DNA of 64,000 nt, from NCBI RefSeq assembly GCF_000473265.1, contig NZ_KI421511.1, positions 617,980 to 681,979 on the forward strand. The letters are read 5' to 3'. The translations under genes and the position numbers were made by a program. Positions 48,847-57,638 of the stretch are shown here, in pieces. The notes beneath the pieces are model-generated. The model had not been told where the DNA came from. It ran no database searches and saw only the letters and a program-made list of their open reading frames with translations. The stretch is from Amycolatopsis thermoflava N1165. GTDB lineage: Bacteria; Actinomycetota; Actinomycetes; Mycobacteriales; Pseudonocardiaceae. The first letter of the stretch is position 1, and every line of letters begins with the position of its first letter.

Positions 48847-50232
48847 GTGACCACATCCGGAACGACCCTGCCGCAGGCCGGGCAGCACACGGGAAGCCCC
48901 AGCCGCACACTGCTGGCCGCGCTGCTCGGGTTCTTCGTCGTCACCCTGGACGCGGTCGTGATCAACATCGCGCTGCCGGCGATCCGGACCGACCTGGGCG
49001 GCGGCATGGCGGGGCTGCAATGGGTGGTCGACGGCTACACGCTGGTGTTCGCCGCGTTCCTGCTCACGGCGGGGTCGCTGACCGACCGGATCGGGGCGAA
49101 ACGGGCGTTCGGCCTCGGCGTGGCCGGGTTCGCGCTCGCGTCGGCGGCGTGCGTGCTCGCACCAGGGCTCGGGGCGCTGGTGACGTTCCGATTTGTCCAG
49201 GGCGCGGCGGCCGCGGTTGTCATGCCGTCGTCGATGGCCCTCATCGGTCAGGCATACCCCGATCCGGGGAAACGGGCGCGGGCGGTCGCGCTGTGGGCGA
49301 TGGGCGGCGCGCTGGCCTCGTCGGCGGGACCGGTGCTCGGCGGAGTGCTCGCTCTGGCGAGCTGGCGGTGGATCTTCGTGATCAACCTTCCGGTGGGCGC
49401 GGTGGCGCTGGTCCTGCTGGCCGGGGCGGCGCGCTCGGGCACGCACCGGGTGCCGTTCGACCTGGCCGGCCAGGTCACCGGGGTGATCGCGATGGCGGCG
49501 CTGGTCTACGGGGCGATCGAGGCGGGCCGCAGCGGGTTCGCCGACACCGGGGTGCTGGTGGCGCTGGTTGTGGCCGTGGTGGCGGTGGTCGCGTTCGTCG
49601 TGGTCCAGGTGCGGGGCGCCCACCCGATGGTGCCGCCCGTGCTGTTCCGCTCCCGCACCGTGGTGACCGCGGTGGTCATCGGGCTCGCGTTCATGGTCGC
49701 CTACTACGGGATGCCGTTCGTGATGAGCCTGGTCCTGCAGGACCGCGGTCTGTCGTCCCTGACCACCGGGGTGGTGTTCGTGCCGATGATGCTGGCTGGG
49801 CTCGTACTGACCCCGATCGTGCCCCGGCTGGTGGAACGAACCGGCGCCCGTGCCGTGGTGGTGACCGGCCTGGGCCTCATGACTGCCGGGCTGGTCGCGC
49901 TCGCCCTCGTTCCGGCCACCACACCCACGTGGGCTGTGGCCGCGCTGATGATGCTGGTCGGCCTGGGCGGGCCCACCGTCATCCCACCGGTGATCGCGGT
50001 GCTGCTGGACGCGGTGCCCGCGCACCGGGCGGGCACCGCGAGCGGGGTCCTCAACACCAGCAGGCAGCTCGGCGGTGCGCTGGCCGTCGCCGTGTTCGGC
50101 GCTCTGCTCACCGCGCCCTCCGGGATGCGGGTGAGCCTGCTGCTGGCCGCAGCGGTCACCGTCGTGGCGGCCCTCATCGCGGTGGCGGGTTTACGCGTCC
50201 ACCACCAGGACCATCCAAAGGAAACACATTGA
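48847..50232 (+). CDS. DHA2-family (14-helix) MFS drug exporter
   Basis: A 461-residue MFS protein with about 14 membrane segments. LDAVVINIALPAIRTDLG in helix 1, LQWVVDGYTLVFAAFLLTAGSLTDRIGAKR and GPVLGGVLA (motif C) are the DHA2/EmrB-QacA signatures. It should export a hydrophobic compound using protons. The GTG at 48847 has no obvious ribosome-binding site. The next gene begins at its stop (TGATG overlap), so it heads the unit controlled by the divergent MmyB-like regulator. Confidence 0.9.
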   Translation: MTTSGTTLPQAGQHTGSPSRTLLAALLGFFVVTLDAVVINIALPAIRTDLGGGMAGLQWVVDGYTLVFAAFLLTAGSLTDRIGAKRAFGLGVAGFALASAACVLAPGLGALVTFRFVQGAAAAVVMPSSMALIGQAYPDPGKRARAVALWAMGGALASSAGPVLGGVLALASWRWIFVINLPVGAVALVLLAGAARSGTHRVPFDLAGQVTGVIAMAALVYGAIEAGRSGFADTGVLVALVVAVVAVVAFVVVQVRGAHPMVPPVLFRSRTVVTAVVIGLAFMVAYYGMPFVMSLVLQDRGLSSLTTGVVFVPMMLAGLVLTPIVPRLVERTGARAVVVTGLGLMTAGLVALALVPATTPTWAVAALMMLVGLGGPTVIPPVIAVLLDAVPAHRAGTASGVLNTSRQLGGALAVAVFGALLTAPSGMRVSLLLAAAVTVVAALIAVAGLRVHHQDHPKETH

Positions 50233-50552
50233 TGTCTGACAAGGAACCCTCCGGGGCGGAGAAGATGTTCGGCGACTTCGCGCCCGCACTGGTGCACTTC
50301 ACCGACGACGTGCTCTTCGGCGAGGTGTGGCGGCGCACCGGGCTGACACCGAAGGAGCGCAGCCTGGTGACCGTGGCCGCGTTGGCGACCAACGGCAACA
50401 CCGAGCAGCTGGTGTTCCACCTCAACCTGGCCAAGGAGAACGGCAACACCGAAGCCGAACTGATCGAAGCGTTGACCCACCTGGCCTTCTACGCGGGCTG
50501 GCCGCAGCCGATGGCCGCAATGGCCGTGGCCAAGCAGGTCTTCACCGCCTGA
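50232..50552 (+). CDS. Carboxymuconolactone decarboxylase (CMD)-family protein
   Basis: A 106-residue CMD-fold protein. RSLVTVAALATNGNTEQLVFHLNLAKENG followed by ALTHLAFYAGWPQPMAAM is typical of gamma-carboxymuconolactone decarboxylase-like proteins. The AhpD redox CxxC is absent, so peroxidase activity is unlikely; a decarboxylase, isomerase or binding role fits better. Its ATG overlaps the exporter stop. The grouping CMD, alcohol dehydrogenase and cupin beside an MmyB-like regulator is common and hints at quinone or aldehyde detoxification. Confidence 0.85.
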   Translation: MSDKEPSGAEKMFGDFAPALVHFTDDVLFGEVWRRTGLTPKERSLVTVAALATNGNTEQLVFHLNLAKENGNTEAELIEALTHLAFYAGWPQPMAAMAVAKQVFTA

Positions 50553-50571
50553 CCATCGAAAGGAATTCATT

Positions 50572-51591
50572 GTGCGTGGAGCTGTTCTGCACGCCCCCGG
50601 CGATGTCCGGATCGAGGAGCGTGCCCACCCGGCGATCGAGGCGCCCACCGACGCGGTGATCCGCCTGTCCGCGACCTGCGTGTGCGGGTCGGACCTGTGG
50701 CCCTACCGCGGGATCGAGCAGGTGCACGGGCCCACCCCGATCGGGCACGAGTACGTCGGGATCGTCGAGGAGGTCGGCGGCGAGGTCACCACGATCAAGC
50801 CCGGCCAGTTCGTCGTCGGCTCGTTCTTCGCCTCCGACAACACCTGTGAGATCTGCCGCGCCGGGTTCCAGACCTCGTGCGTGCACCGCGAGTTCGTCGC
50901 GGGCGGCGCTCAGGCGGAGTACCTGCGGGTCCCGCTGGCCGACGGCACCCTGGTCGCCACGCCGGAGGCGCCCTCCGACGACCTGGTCCCGAGCCTGCTG
51001 GCGGCGTCTGACGTGCTGGGCACCGGCTGGTTCGGCGCCGTGGCCGCGGACGTGCAGCCGGGTTCGACCGTGGCCGTGGTGGGTGATGGCGCGGTCGGGC
51101 TGCTCAGCGTACTGGCTGCACGGGAGCTGGGGGCGGAGCGGATCATCGCGATGAGCCGCCACGAGTCGCGGCAGAAGCTGGCCACCGAGTTCGGCGCCAC
51201 CGACATCGTGGCCGAACGCGGTGGCGAGGGCGTGGCCGCGGTGAAGGAACTGACCGGCGGGCTGGGGGCGCACTCGGTCATCGAGGCCGTGGGTACGCAG
51301 GAGTCGATGATGCAGGCGATCCGGTCGGCCCGCCCCGGTGGCGCGGTCGGCTACGTGGGTGTTGCCCACGAGGTGTCGCTCCCGGGGGAGGAGTTGTTCT
51401 TCTCCCACGTCCGGCTGCTCGGTGGCCCGGCCCCGGTGCGGCGGTTCCTGCCCGACCTGATCGAGCGCATCCTGCGCGGCGCGATCGACCCGGGCAAGGT
51501 CTTCGACCTCGAACTGCCGCTCGACCAGGTCGCCGAGGGCTACCGCGCGATGGACGAGCGTCGCGCGATCAAGACCCTCCTACGCCCGTAA
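50572..51591 (+). CDS. Zinc-dependent alcohol dehydrogenase
   Basis: A 339-residue zinc alcohol dehydrogenase. Ligands are in ATCVCGSDLWPYRG and IGHEYVG; the structural zinc lobe is partly kept (CEICRAGFQTSC). The cofactor motif is VVGDGAVGLLSVLAA. It lies 19 bp after the CMD gene in the same unit; AAAGGA precedes the GTG at 50572. The substrate is likely the compound handled by the neighbouring exporter and cupin, or an aldehyde derived from it. Confidence 0.88.
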   Translation: MRGAVLHAPGDVRIEERAHPAIEAPTDAVIRLSATCVCGSDLWPYRGIEQVHGPTPIGHEYVGIVEEVGGEVTTIKPGQFVVGSFFASDNTCEICRAGFQTSCVHREFVAGGAQAEYLRVPLADGTLVATPEAPSDDLVPSLLAASDVLGTGWFGAVAADVQPGSTVAVVGDGAVGLLSVLAARELGAERIIAMSRHESRQKLATEFGATDIVAERGGEGVAAVKELTGGLGAHSVIEAVGTQESMMQAIRSARPGGAVGYVGVAHEVSLPGEELFFSHVRLLGGPAPVRRFLPDLIERILRGAIDPGKVFDLELPLDQVAEGYRAMDERRAIKTLLRP

Positions 51592-51601
51592 GGACGAAGA
51601 C

Positions 51602-52006
51602 ATGGACCTCATCCCGGTCAACGACACCGTCAAGACCCCGGCCGAGCGATTCACCGGCGACGTCTACCTGACCATGATCAAGACGCCGGAACCGCCGTCG
51701 CGGCTGGTCGCCTCGCTGGTCAGGTTCACCCCCGGCGCCCGCACCAACTGGCACTCCCACGCGGTCGGCCAGACCTTGCACGTCACCGAGGGCGTGGGAC
51801 TGGTCGTCACCCGCCACGGCACCGTGATCCGCATGCGTGCGGGTGACACGGTGTGGACGCCGCCAGGGGAGGAACACTGGCACGGCGGCACGAACACGAA
51901 CTGCATGAGCCACATCGCCATGCTCGAAGGCACCGAAGACGGCGACGGCACCACCTGGCTCGAGCCCGTCACCGACGAGGAGTACGCCGCCGCCCACCAG
52001 GCTTGA
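51602..52006 (+). CDS. Cupin-domain protein
   Basis: A 134-residue single cupin. TNWHSHAVGQTLHVTEGVGLV gives the first metal motif (HxH...E) and GDTVWTPPGEEHWHGG the second with its His. The family includes quercetinase-like and YhhW-like metal proteins. It is the last gene of the MFS/CMD/alcohol dehydrogenase unit, 10 bp after the dehydrogenase. AGGACGAAGAC precedes the ATG. It may act on a quinone or phenolic compound; that is an inference from company. Confidence 0.88.
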   Translation: MDLIPVNDTVKTPAERFTGDVYLTMIKTPEPPSRLVASLVRFTPGARTNWHSHAVGQTLHVTEGVGLVVTRHGTVIRMRAGDTVWTPPGEEHWHGGTNTNCMSHIAMLEGTEDGDGTTWLEPVTDEEYAAAHQA

Positions 52007-52084
52007 CTCCCGCAGCCGTCGCGGGCCAGGACGGAGGCGAGGCCAACACGAGCTGTCCCAGCAGGGTCTTGGTCCCTCGCCAGT

Positions 52085-52570
52085 GATCACCCGGCGCGCG
52101 TTGGACAAGGGATCGGCGAAGCGGGCCAGACCGAGCACCCGTCGCCGAGGCTCCCGAGCAGGCCGCAACGCCAGAGCATCACGACCCCCGATCGCCCCGA
52201 CCGGGAACCCGCTGCCGATGACCTTGCCCACGGACACGAGGTCGGGCCGGATGCCGTATCGCTGGTGCAGCTCGCCTTCGTGCAGGCGGAACGTGTTGAC
52301 CTCGTCGACCGCGAGCAGCGCGCCGTGCTGCCGCATCGTCGCACGCAATTGCCGGCAGGTCGTTCTACAGCAACACCAGCACCTAGCCGGGCACCACGCC
52401 GGGCGCGCCGGGAGAGACGACGGCGTCACCGGTGCCGTGGTAGTTGCCCTCGAACCGCACGATCAGCTCCCGCCCGGTGTGGACCAAGGTCGCGCGCAGG
52501 AGCAGAGCACCGCCTCGGGGCCCGACGAATCGGCCGGCGACGGCGAACCCCGTGCGGCGACCGGGTCGTT
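52085..52570 (-). pseudogene. Decayed class III aminotransferase (HemL-like)
   Basis: The 670 bp between the cupin and RraA genes contain no intact gene, but the minus strand carries class III aminotransferase pieces in the right order. HTGRELIVRFEGNYHGTGDAVV lies near 52400-52480. After a stop and a frame change come HGALLAVDEVNTFRLHEGELHQRYG and PDLVSVGKVIGSGFPVGAIGGRDAL near 52140-52330; the latter holds the PLP-lysine region (SVGKVIGSGFP). These match glutamate-1-semialdehyde aminomutase-like enzymes. Stops and frame changes between them show it is dead. It sits at the end of the lactam-type operon. Confidence 0.65.
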
Positions 52571-52678
52571 GTGGCTCGTGACGGGAGGGTGATCGCGCGC
52601 ATCGTGCGCTCCCAACGCACCGACGCCGAGGACTCCACCGCGTGCTCGGCGGTGGAGTCCTCGGCGACATCGGCCGGG

Positions 52679-53350
52679 TCACCCCTCGATGACGAGTCCC
52701 TTCGCTTCGAGGACGCCGGCGAGGTTGCTGACCTCGATGACGCTGCGGCCCGAGCGGTACGCGGCGATGTAGGCGGCTTCCGCCTCTTCGCGCTTGCGGG
52801 CCTGCTCGATCGCGTACGCCAGGTCCTCGCGGCGCACCACGACCAGGCCGTCGGCGTCACCGCGGATCACGTCGCCGGGCCGGACCAGTTCGCCGCCGAT
52901 CTGGATCGGCTCGGCCAGTGGGCCGACGGTCTCCTTGACCGTGCCCTTGATGGACACGCTGTAGGAGAAGACCGGGAACCCCAGCTTGCGCAGCTCCGCC
53001 GTGTCGCGCACGCCGGTGTCGGTCACCAGCCCGGCGAGCCCCTTCGCCTGGCAGGCGTTGGCCAGCACGTCCCCGAACGAACCGGCCTCGGCGTACTCGC
53101 CGGCCGACACCACGACGACGTCACCGGGCTGGGCGTGGGCGATCGCCACCTGCAGCATCAGGTTGTCCCGCGGCGCGCAGCGCACGGTGAACGCCGGGCC
53201 GCACAACGACATGGCCGGGTCGACCGGTTTGAGTGCCGAGCTCAGCGCGCCCAAGCGCCCCTGGGCTTCGTGGATCGTGGCGGACGAGAAACGGGCCAGC
53301 TGCTCGACGAGCGCCGGGTCCGGGCGGTCGAACTTCGTGTTGACGCGCAA
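52679..53350 (-). CDS. RraA-family aldolase (4-hydroxy-4-methyl-2-oxoglutarate aldolase-like)
   Basis: A ~223-residue RraA/HMG-aldolase-family protein. Key features are SSATIHEAQG near the start, the phosphate or carboxylate-binding GEYAEAGSFGDVLANACQAKGLAG and the metal-binding GLVTDTGVRDTAEL with the conserved Arg-Asp. Enzymes of this type split 4-hydroxy-4-methyl-2-oxoglutarate (HMG) or 4-carboxy-4-hydroxy-2-oxoadipate into pyruvate plus a second acid, and also decarboxylate oxaloacetate. It is the last gene of the pxp operon. I favour the TTG at 53350, with GAAAGGA before it; GTG at 53365 is also in frame. Confidence 0.88.
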   Translation of the reverse strand: MRVNTKFDRPDPALVEQLARFSSATIHEAQGRLGALSSALKPVDPAMSLCGPAFTVRCAPRDNLMLQVAIAHAQPGDVVVVSAGEYAEAGSFGDVLANACQAKGLAGLVTDTGVRDTAELRKLGFPVFSYSVSIKGTVKETVGPLAEPIQIGGELVRPGDVIRGDADGLVVVRREDLAYAIEQARKREEAEAAYIAAYRSGRSVIEVSNLAGVLEAKGLVIEG

Positions 53351-53361
53351 GGGAAATCCTT

Positions 53362-54561
53362 TCACGACAGGCGGGCGCAGGCGCGGGCGATGGCCTCGCA
53401 CGCCTCGTCCAGGACGGCGGTGGAGGTGGCGAAGGAGATCCGGAAGTAACCGGGTGTCCCGTAGGCGGCGCCGTGGATCACGGCCACCCGCTCGAACTCC
53501 AGCAGGTAGCGGGCGAACTCCTCGTCGGTGCGCAGCACGTCCCTGGCGGGAGTGCGCTTGCCGAGCAGCCCGCCGCAGTTGACGAAGAGGTAGAACCCGC
53601 CGCAGGGTGCGGTGACCGACAGCCCGGGAACGTCGGCCAGCAGCTTGGCGACCCGGTCCCGGCGGCCGCGGTAGGTGGCGACCGTCGTGGCCACGAAGTC
53701 CTGCGGACCGGTCAGCGCCGCGACCGCCGCCGCCTGGCTGACCGAGGAGGGGCAGGACGACATCTGGGACTGCAGCTTGTTGATCGCGCCGACGAGCTCA
53801 CGCGGGCCGGCGCCGTAGCCGATGCGCCACCCGGTCATCGCGTACGTCTTCGACACGCCGTTGGTGAGGAACACCCGGTCCCGCAGCCGTGGTTCCACGG
53901 CCGCGAGCGTGGGCACGCTCTCCGGCTCATACCAGATTTCGTCGTAGATCTCGTCGGTGAGGACGTGCACCTGCGGGTGGGCCAGCAGCACGCCGGCCAG
54001 CGCGCGCAACTCCTCCGCCGAGTAGGCGGCGCCGGTCGGGTTGCCGGGGGAGTTGAGCACCAGCCACCGCGTCCGTGGCGTGATCGCCGCCTCCAGCCGC
54101 GCGGGGGTGAGCTTGAACCCGTCGGACTCGGGGCAGTCGACGATGACCGGTGTCCCGTCGTTGGCCAGCACCATGTCCGGGTAGGACACCCAGTACGGCG
54201 CGGGGATGACGACTTCGTCGCCGCTGTCGACCGTGGCCATCAGCGCGAGGAAGATGACCTGCTTGGCGCCACCGCCGACGGTGATCTCCTCGTCCGGGTA
54301 GTGCAGGCCGTGACGGTGGCCGAGTTTGGCCCGGATCGCCACCCGCAGTTCGGGGGTGCCGTTGACGGGCGTGTACTTGGTCTCGCCGCGTTCGACGGCG
54401 GCGATCGCGGCGGCCTTGACGTGGTCCGGTGTGTCGAAGTCCGGTTCGCCGACGGTCAGGTCGAGGATCCGCTGCCCCTGAGCGGTCAGCTCGCGCACGC
54501 GTTGCGCCGCCGCCGAGCTGGGCGAGGGCTTGATCCGGGCTACTCGTGCGGCCGTGGTCAT
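53362..54561 (-). CDS. Class I PLP-dependent aminotransferase (aspartate type)
   Basis: A 399-residue fold-type I aminotransferase of the AspC/thermophile group. ILDLTVGEPDFDTPDHV at the N-terminus, LVLNSPGNPTGAAYS (cofactor Asn), LTDEIYDEIWY and the PLP lysine in NGVSKTYAMTGWRIGY are all present, and YFRISFATS carries the substrate-carboxylate Arg. It would convert a glutamate-like amino acid to its 2-oxo acid. It starts 1 bp after the SDR gene and its stop lies next to the aldolase start, so amino donor removal followed by aldol cleavage is a natural reading. Confidence 0.92.
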   Translation of the reverse strand: MTTAARVARIKPSPSSAAAQRVRELTAQGQRILDLTVGEPDFDTPDHVKAAAIAAVERGETKYTPVNGTPELRVAIRAKLGHRHGLHYPDEEITVGGGAKQVIFLALMATVDSGDEVVIPAPYWVSYPDMVLANDGTPVIVDCPESDGFKLTPARLEAAITPRTRWLVLNSPGNPTGAAYSAEELRALAGVLLAHPQVHVLTDEIYDEIWYEPESVPTLAAVEPRLRDRVFLTNGVSKTYAMTGWRIGYGAGPRELVGAINKLQSQMSSCPSSVSQAAAVAALTGPQDFVATTVATYRGRRDRVAKLLADVPGLSVTAPCGGFYLFVNCGGLLGKRTPARDVLRTDEEFARYLLEFERVAVIHGAAYGTPGYFRISFATSTAVLDEACEAIARACARLS

Positions 54562-54562
54562 G

Positions 54563-55306
54563 TCAGTCCGCCCGCCTCTCGAAGTTCAGCCCGCCGGGCA
54601 CCTGGAAGGTCGGCAGGATCTCGATGTGGCCGACGTTGACGTGGCGCGGCGAGGCGATCGCGAACTCGATCGCGTCGGCGATGTCCTCCGGTTTGAGCGA
54701 CTCGTACCCGTCGTAGTACTCCCGCTGGGCGCGGTCCATGTCGCCGAGCAGGCGCCCGAAGATCTCGGTCTCGACCCGGCCAGGGCAGATCTCGGTGACG
54801 CGGACGCGCCTGCCGAAGGCGTCGACGCGGAGCTGGCGGGACAGCGTGTGCACGGCGGACTTCGTGGCGTGGTAGATGGTGTTGCCGCCGAAGTTGTAGA
54901 CCCCGGCGATCGAGCTGATGTTGACGATGTGCCCGAGGTCCCGCTCGACCATGCCGGGCATGACCAGCCGCACGAGGTGCAGGACGGCCTGGATGTTCAC
55001 CGCGACCTGCTCGTCGACGGCGAACTCGTCGGCGGTGAGGATGTTCCCGGTGCGCGAGACGCCGGCGTTGTTGACCAGGACGTCGATCTCGAGACCGTCG
55101 ACGAGCTCGGTCAGGGCCGCGGTGGAGGTGACGTCGACGGCGTGCGGGACGCACCCGGTGCGCCGGGCCAGCTCGTCGAGCCGTTCGGCGTTGCGGGCGA
55201 CGGCGTGGACCCGCAGGCCCTGTTTGGCCAGTCGTTCCACGACCTCGGCGCCGATGCCGGTCGAGGCGCCGGTGACCAGGGCGGTCTTGTAGTCGGAAAA
55301 CGGCAT
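54563..55306 (-). CDS. Short-chain dehydrogenase (YdfG/serine dehydrogenase-like)
   Basis: A 247-residue classical SDR with TGASTGIGAEVVERLA at the N-terminus, NNAGVSRTG, the active-site Ser in VNISSIAGVYNF and Tyr/Lys in YHATKSAVH. YdfG-type enzymes oxidise 3-hydroxy acids such as serine, threonine or 3-hydroxyisobutyrate. In this operon it may oxidise or epimerise the hydroxyl group of the substrate before cleavage. It is 26 bp after the transporter gene and 1 bp before the aminotransferase. Confidence 0.9.
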   Translation of the reverse strand: MPFSDYKTALVTGASTGIGAEVVERLAKQGLRVHAVARNAERLDELARRTGCVPHAVDVTSTAALTELVDGLEIDVLVNNAGVSRTGNILTADEFAVDEQVAVNIQAVLHLVRLVMPGMVERDLGHIVNISSIAGVYNFGGNTIYHATKSAVHTLSRQLRVDAFGRRVRVTEICPGRVETEIFGRLLGDMDRAQREYYDGYESLKPEDIADAIEFAIASPRHVNVGHIEILPTFQVPGGLNFERRAD

Positions 55307-55332
55307 TGTCCAGTGCTCCTTGGTGGGTCGGG

Positions 55333-56640
55333 TCAGGCGTCGTGCAGGGGTTCGTGGGCCCGGTCGCGCACCCTGGACACCGCGATGAGCGTGCCCAGCG
55401 CGGTGAGGACGGCGTAGTAGGCGGGGATGTGGACGTCGCCGGTCTGTCCGATGAGGAACGTCATCAGCAGTGGCGCGGTGCCGCCGAAGACGGCGGAGGA
55501 GATGTTGTAGCCCAGCCCGTAGGCGGAGTAGCGCACGCGGGTGGGGAAGAGCTCGACCAGCAGGATGTGGATGACGCCCGTGTGCCCGGCGAAGATGACC
55601 GCCATGACGCTGGCGCCCACGATCGCGAGTGCGACGTTGCCGGTGCCGATGAGCAGGTAGCAGGGGACACCCGCGAGGGCCATCGCGATGGCGGCGCCGG
55701 CGATGACCTTCTTGCGGCCGACCTTGTCCGAGAGGGCTCCCATGAACGGGATCGCCACGGAGATCGCCACGAGGCTCACCGCAGTCACCAGGAGACCTTC
55801 GACCTTGCCGAAGTGCAGCTCCTTGCTCATGAAGGTGGGCATGTAGGTGAACAGGACGTAGTAGCCGGAGCCGTTCATGAGCGGGATGAACAAGGCCAGC
55901 AGCATCGCGCGCCGATGCCGGGGCGAGGAGAACGCCTCCTTCAGCGGGTTGCGTGCCAGGCCGCCTTCCTCCTGGAGCCGCGTGAAGTTGGGGGTGTCGG
56001 AGATGCGGCGGCGGATGTAGAGGCCGGTGATGCCGAGCGGGATCGCGAGCAGGAACGGGATCCGCCAGCCGAAGGACTGCATCCGCTCGGCCCCGAGGCC
56101 GCTGGTCATCGCGGCGGCGATCAGCGTGCCGGTCAGCAGCGACAGGAACGACGCGATCTGGGCGTAGCTGGTGTAGAGGCCGCGTTTGCCCGGTGGGGCG
56201 TGCTCGGCGAGGAACGTCATGGCGCCCGCGGCTTCACCGCCGACCGAGAACCCCTGCAGGACCCGCAACAGGATCAGCAGGATCGGCGCCGCGATCCCGA
56301 TCGCGGCGTAGGTGGGAAGGAGGCCGATGGCGGCGGTGGCGACGCTGATCAGCATGATGACGAACACGAGCATCCGCTGACGGCCGATCCGGTCGCCGAG
56401 GTGGCCGCAGATGATCCCGCCGAGCGGGCGGAAGAAGAACGAGATCGCGTAGCCGACGAAGACCAGCATCACGGCGTTGGCCGAGTCCGGGAAGAACACC
56501 GCGGCGAGCGTGCCCGCCATGAACCCGAAGATGCCGTTGTCGTAGAGCTCGGCGAAGATGCCGACGCAGCCGGCCAGGGTCACCTTGCGGGCGGTCCTGG
56601 GATCGACCACGTTCGACTGTGATGACGCCACGGTACTCAT
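55333..56640 (-). CDS. MHS-family MFS transporter of the lactam-type operon
   Basis: A 435-residue MFS protein with 12 helices and MHS signatures: GIFAELYDNGIFGFMAG in helix 1, GHLGDRIGRQRML between helices 2 and 3 and RVLQGFSVGGEAAGAMTFLAEHA in helix 4. MHS carriers take up organic acids and betaines with protons, so it probably imports the cyclic amide or its acid. AAGGAG lies before the ATG at 56640; 11 bp separate it from pxpC. It belongs to the seven-gene unit 59134-52679. Confidence 0.9.
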   Translation of the reverse strand: MSTVASSQSNVVDPRTARKVTLAGCVGIFAELYDNGIFGFMAGTLAAVFFPDSANAVMLVFVGYAISFFFRPLGGIICGHLGDRIGRQRMLVFVIMLISVATAAIGLLPTYAAIGIAAPILLILLRVLQGFSVGGEAAGAMTFLAEHAPPGKRGLYTSYAQIASFLSLLTGTLIAAAMTSGLGAERMQSFGWRIPFLLAIPLGITGLYIRRRISDTPNFTRLQEEGGLARNPLKEAFSSPRHRRAMLLALFIPLMNGSGYYVLFTYMPTFMSKELHFGKVEGLLVTAVSLVAISVAIPFMGALSDKVGRKKVIAGAAIAMALAGVPCYLLIGTGNVALAIVGASVMAVIFAGHTGVIHILLVELFPTRVRYSAYGLGYNISSAVFGGTAPLLMTFLIGQTGDVHIPAYYAVLTALGTLIAVSRVRDRAHEPLHDA

Positions 56641-56651
56641 GGTGGACTCCT

Positions 56652-57638
56652 TCATCGGCGGGTAAGGACGGGGATGTCGAGGGACTGCAGCACCGCGGCG
56701 GCGCGGTGCCGGACCGCGCGGATGACGGCGCGTTCGGCCCGGTGCGCGGCGACCGCCTCGGCGACCGAGCGGCGGCGGAAGCGGATGGTGTGCCCGGGTC
56801 TGGCCTGCCCGAGCGGGGAGAGGCTGGTCGAGGTGACCACGGCGAGCACCGGATAACCGGCGGTGACGCCCCGGCCGCGGTGCAGGACCAGGAGTTGATC
56901 GCCGGCGGGGACTTCCACGGCGCCGACAGGCACACCGCGGGAGAGGACCTCGCCGGAGACGGCCCGCTGGGGCACCGGGCCGCTCATCCGCAACCCGATG
57001 TGGTTGCTCGACGGTGTCACGACGTAGGCGGCAGACAGCAGGCGCCCGGCCGAGTCGCCGAACTCGGCGACGTCGGGGCCGTCGGTCACGTCGATCGTCC
57101 AGCTCTCGCCGAACCGGGGCCGGGGCGGCCGGATGCGGAACAGCGGGTGCCGGAACTGCGGGTGCCCGATCGGCGGGCACTGCGCCCGGAGCGCGAGGTC
57201 GTCCCCGGGCCGCAGGAAGCGGCCGAATCCCAGGATGGTGTCGGGCGCGCAGCTGCCGAGCAGGGACTCGGCGTGGATCGAGCCGTAGACCGCCAGGTAC
57301 ACGCGCAAACCCAGCCGGATCCCCGTGACCGCCAGCGTCTGGCCGCCCCGGACGGCGAGCGGCTCCCACTGGGGCTGCGGGATCCCGTCGACCGTGACGT
57401 CGGCGGGGGCGCCGGTGACGGCGACGAGCACGTCGGTGGACGGTGTGCAGCTGAAGTCGAGTGCGGTGATCTCGATGAGCGGATCGGTGTCGTCGTTGCC
57501 GCACAGGGCGTTGGCGACACGTGCGGAGTACTGGTCGAGCGCGCCGTTGACGGGCAGGCCGTAGCGGGAGCGGCCGGGCCTGCCGAGGTCCTGGACGGTG
57601 GCGTGGCCGCTCTGCCGGACGGTCAGGGTGTCAGCCAT
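56652..57638 (-). CDS. pxpC: 5-oxoprolinase subunit C (biotin-dependent carboxyltransferase fold)
   Basis: A 328-residue PxpC/KipA-type protein. VRQSGHATVQDLGRPGRSRYGLPVNGALDQYSARVAN near the start, WTIDVTDGPDVAEF in the middle and SSNHIGLRMSGPVP then GDQLLVLHRGRGVTAGYPVLAVV are the family hallmarks. With PxpB and PxpA it forms the bacterial ATP-dependent 5-oxoprolinase that opens the pyroglutamate ring. The ATG at 57638 overlaps the pxpB stop by 8 bp. A transporter gene follows 11 bp later. Confidence 0.92.
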   Translation of the reverse strand: MADTLTVRQSGHATVQDLGRPGRSRYGLPVNGALDQYSARVANALCGNDDTDPLIEITALDFSCTPSTDVLVAVTGAPADVTVDGIPQPQWEPLAVRGGQTLAVTGIRLGLRVYLAVYGSIHAESLLGSCAPDTILGFGRFLRPGDDLALRAQCPPIGHPQFRHPLFRIRPPRPRFGESWTIDVTDGPDVAEFGDSAGRLLSAAYVVTPSSNHIGLRMSGPVPQRAVSGEVLSRGVPVGAVEVPAGDQLLVLHRGRGVTAGYPVLAVVTSTSLSPLGQARPGHTIRFRRRSVAEAVAAHRAERAVIRAVRHRAAAVLQSLDIPVLTRR

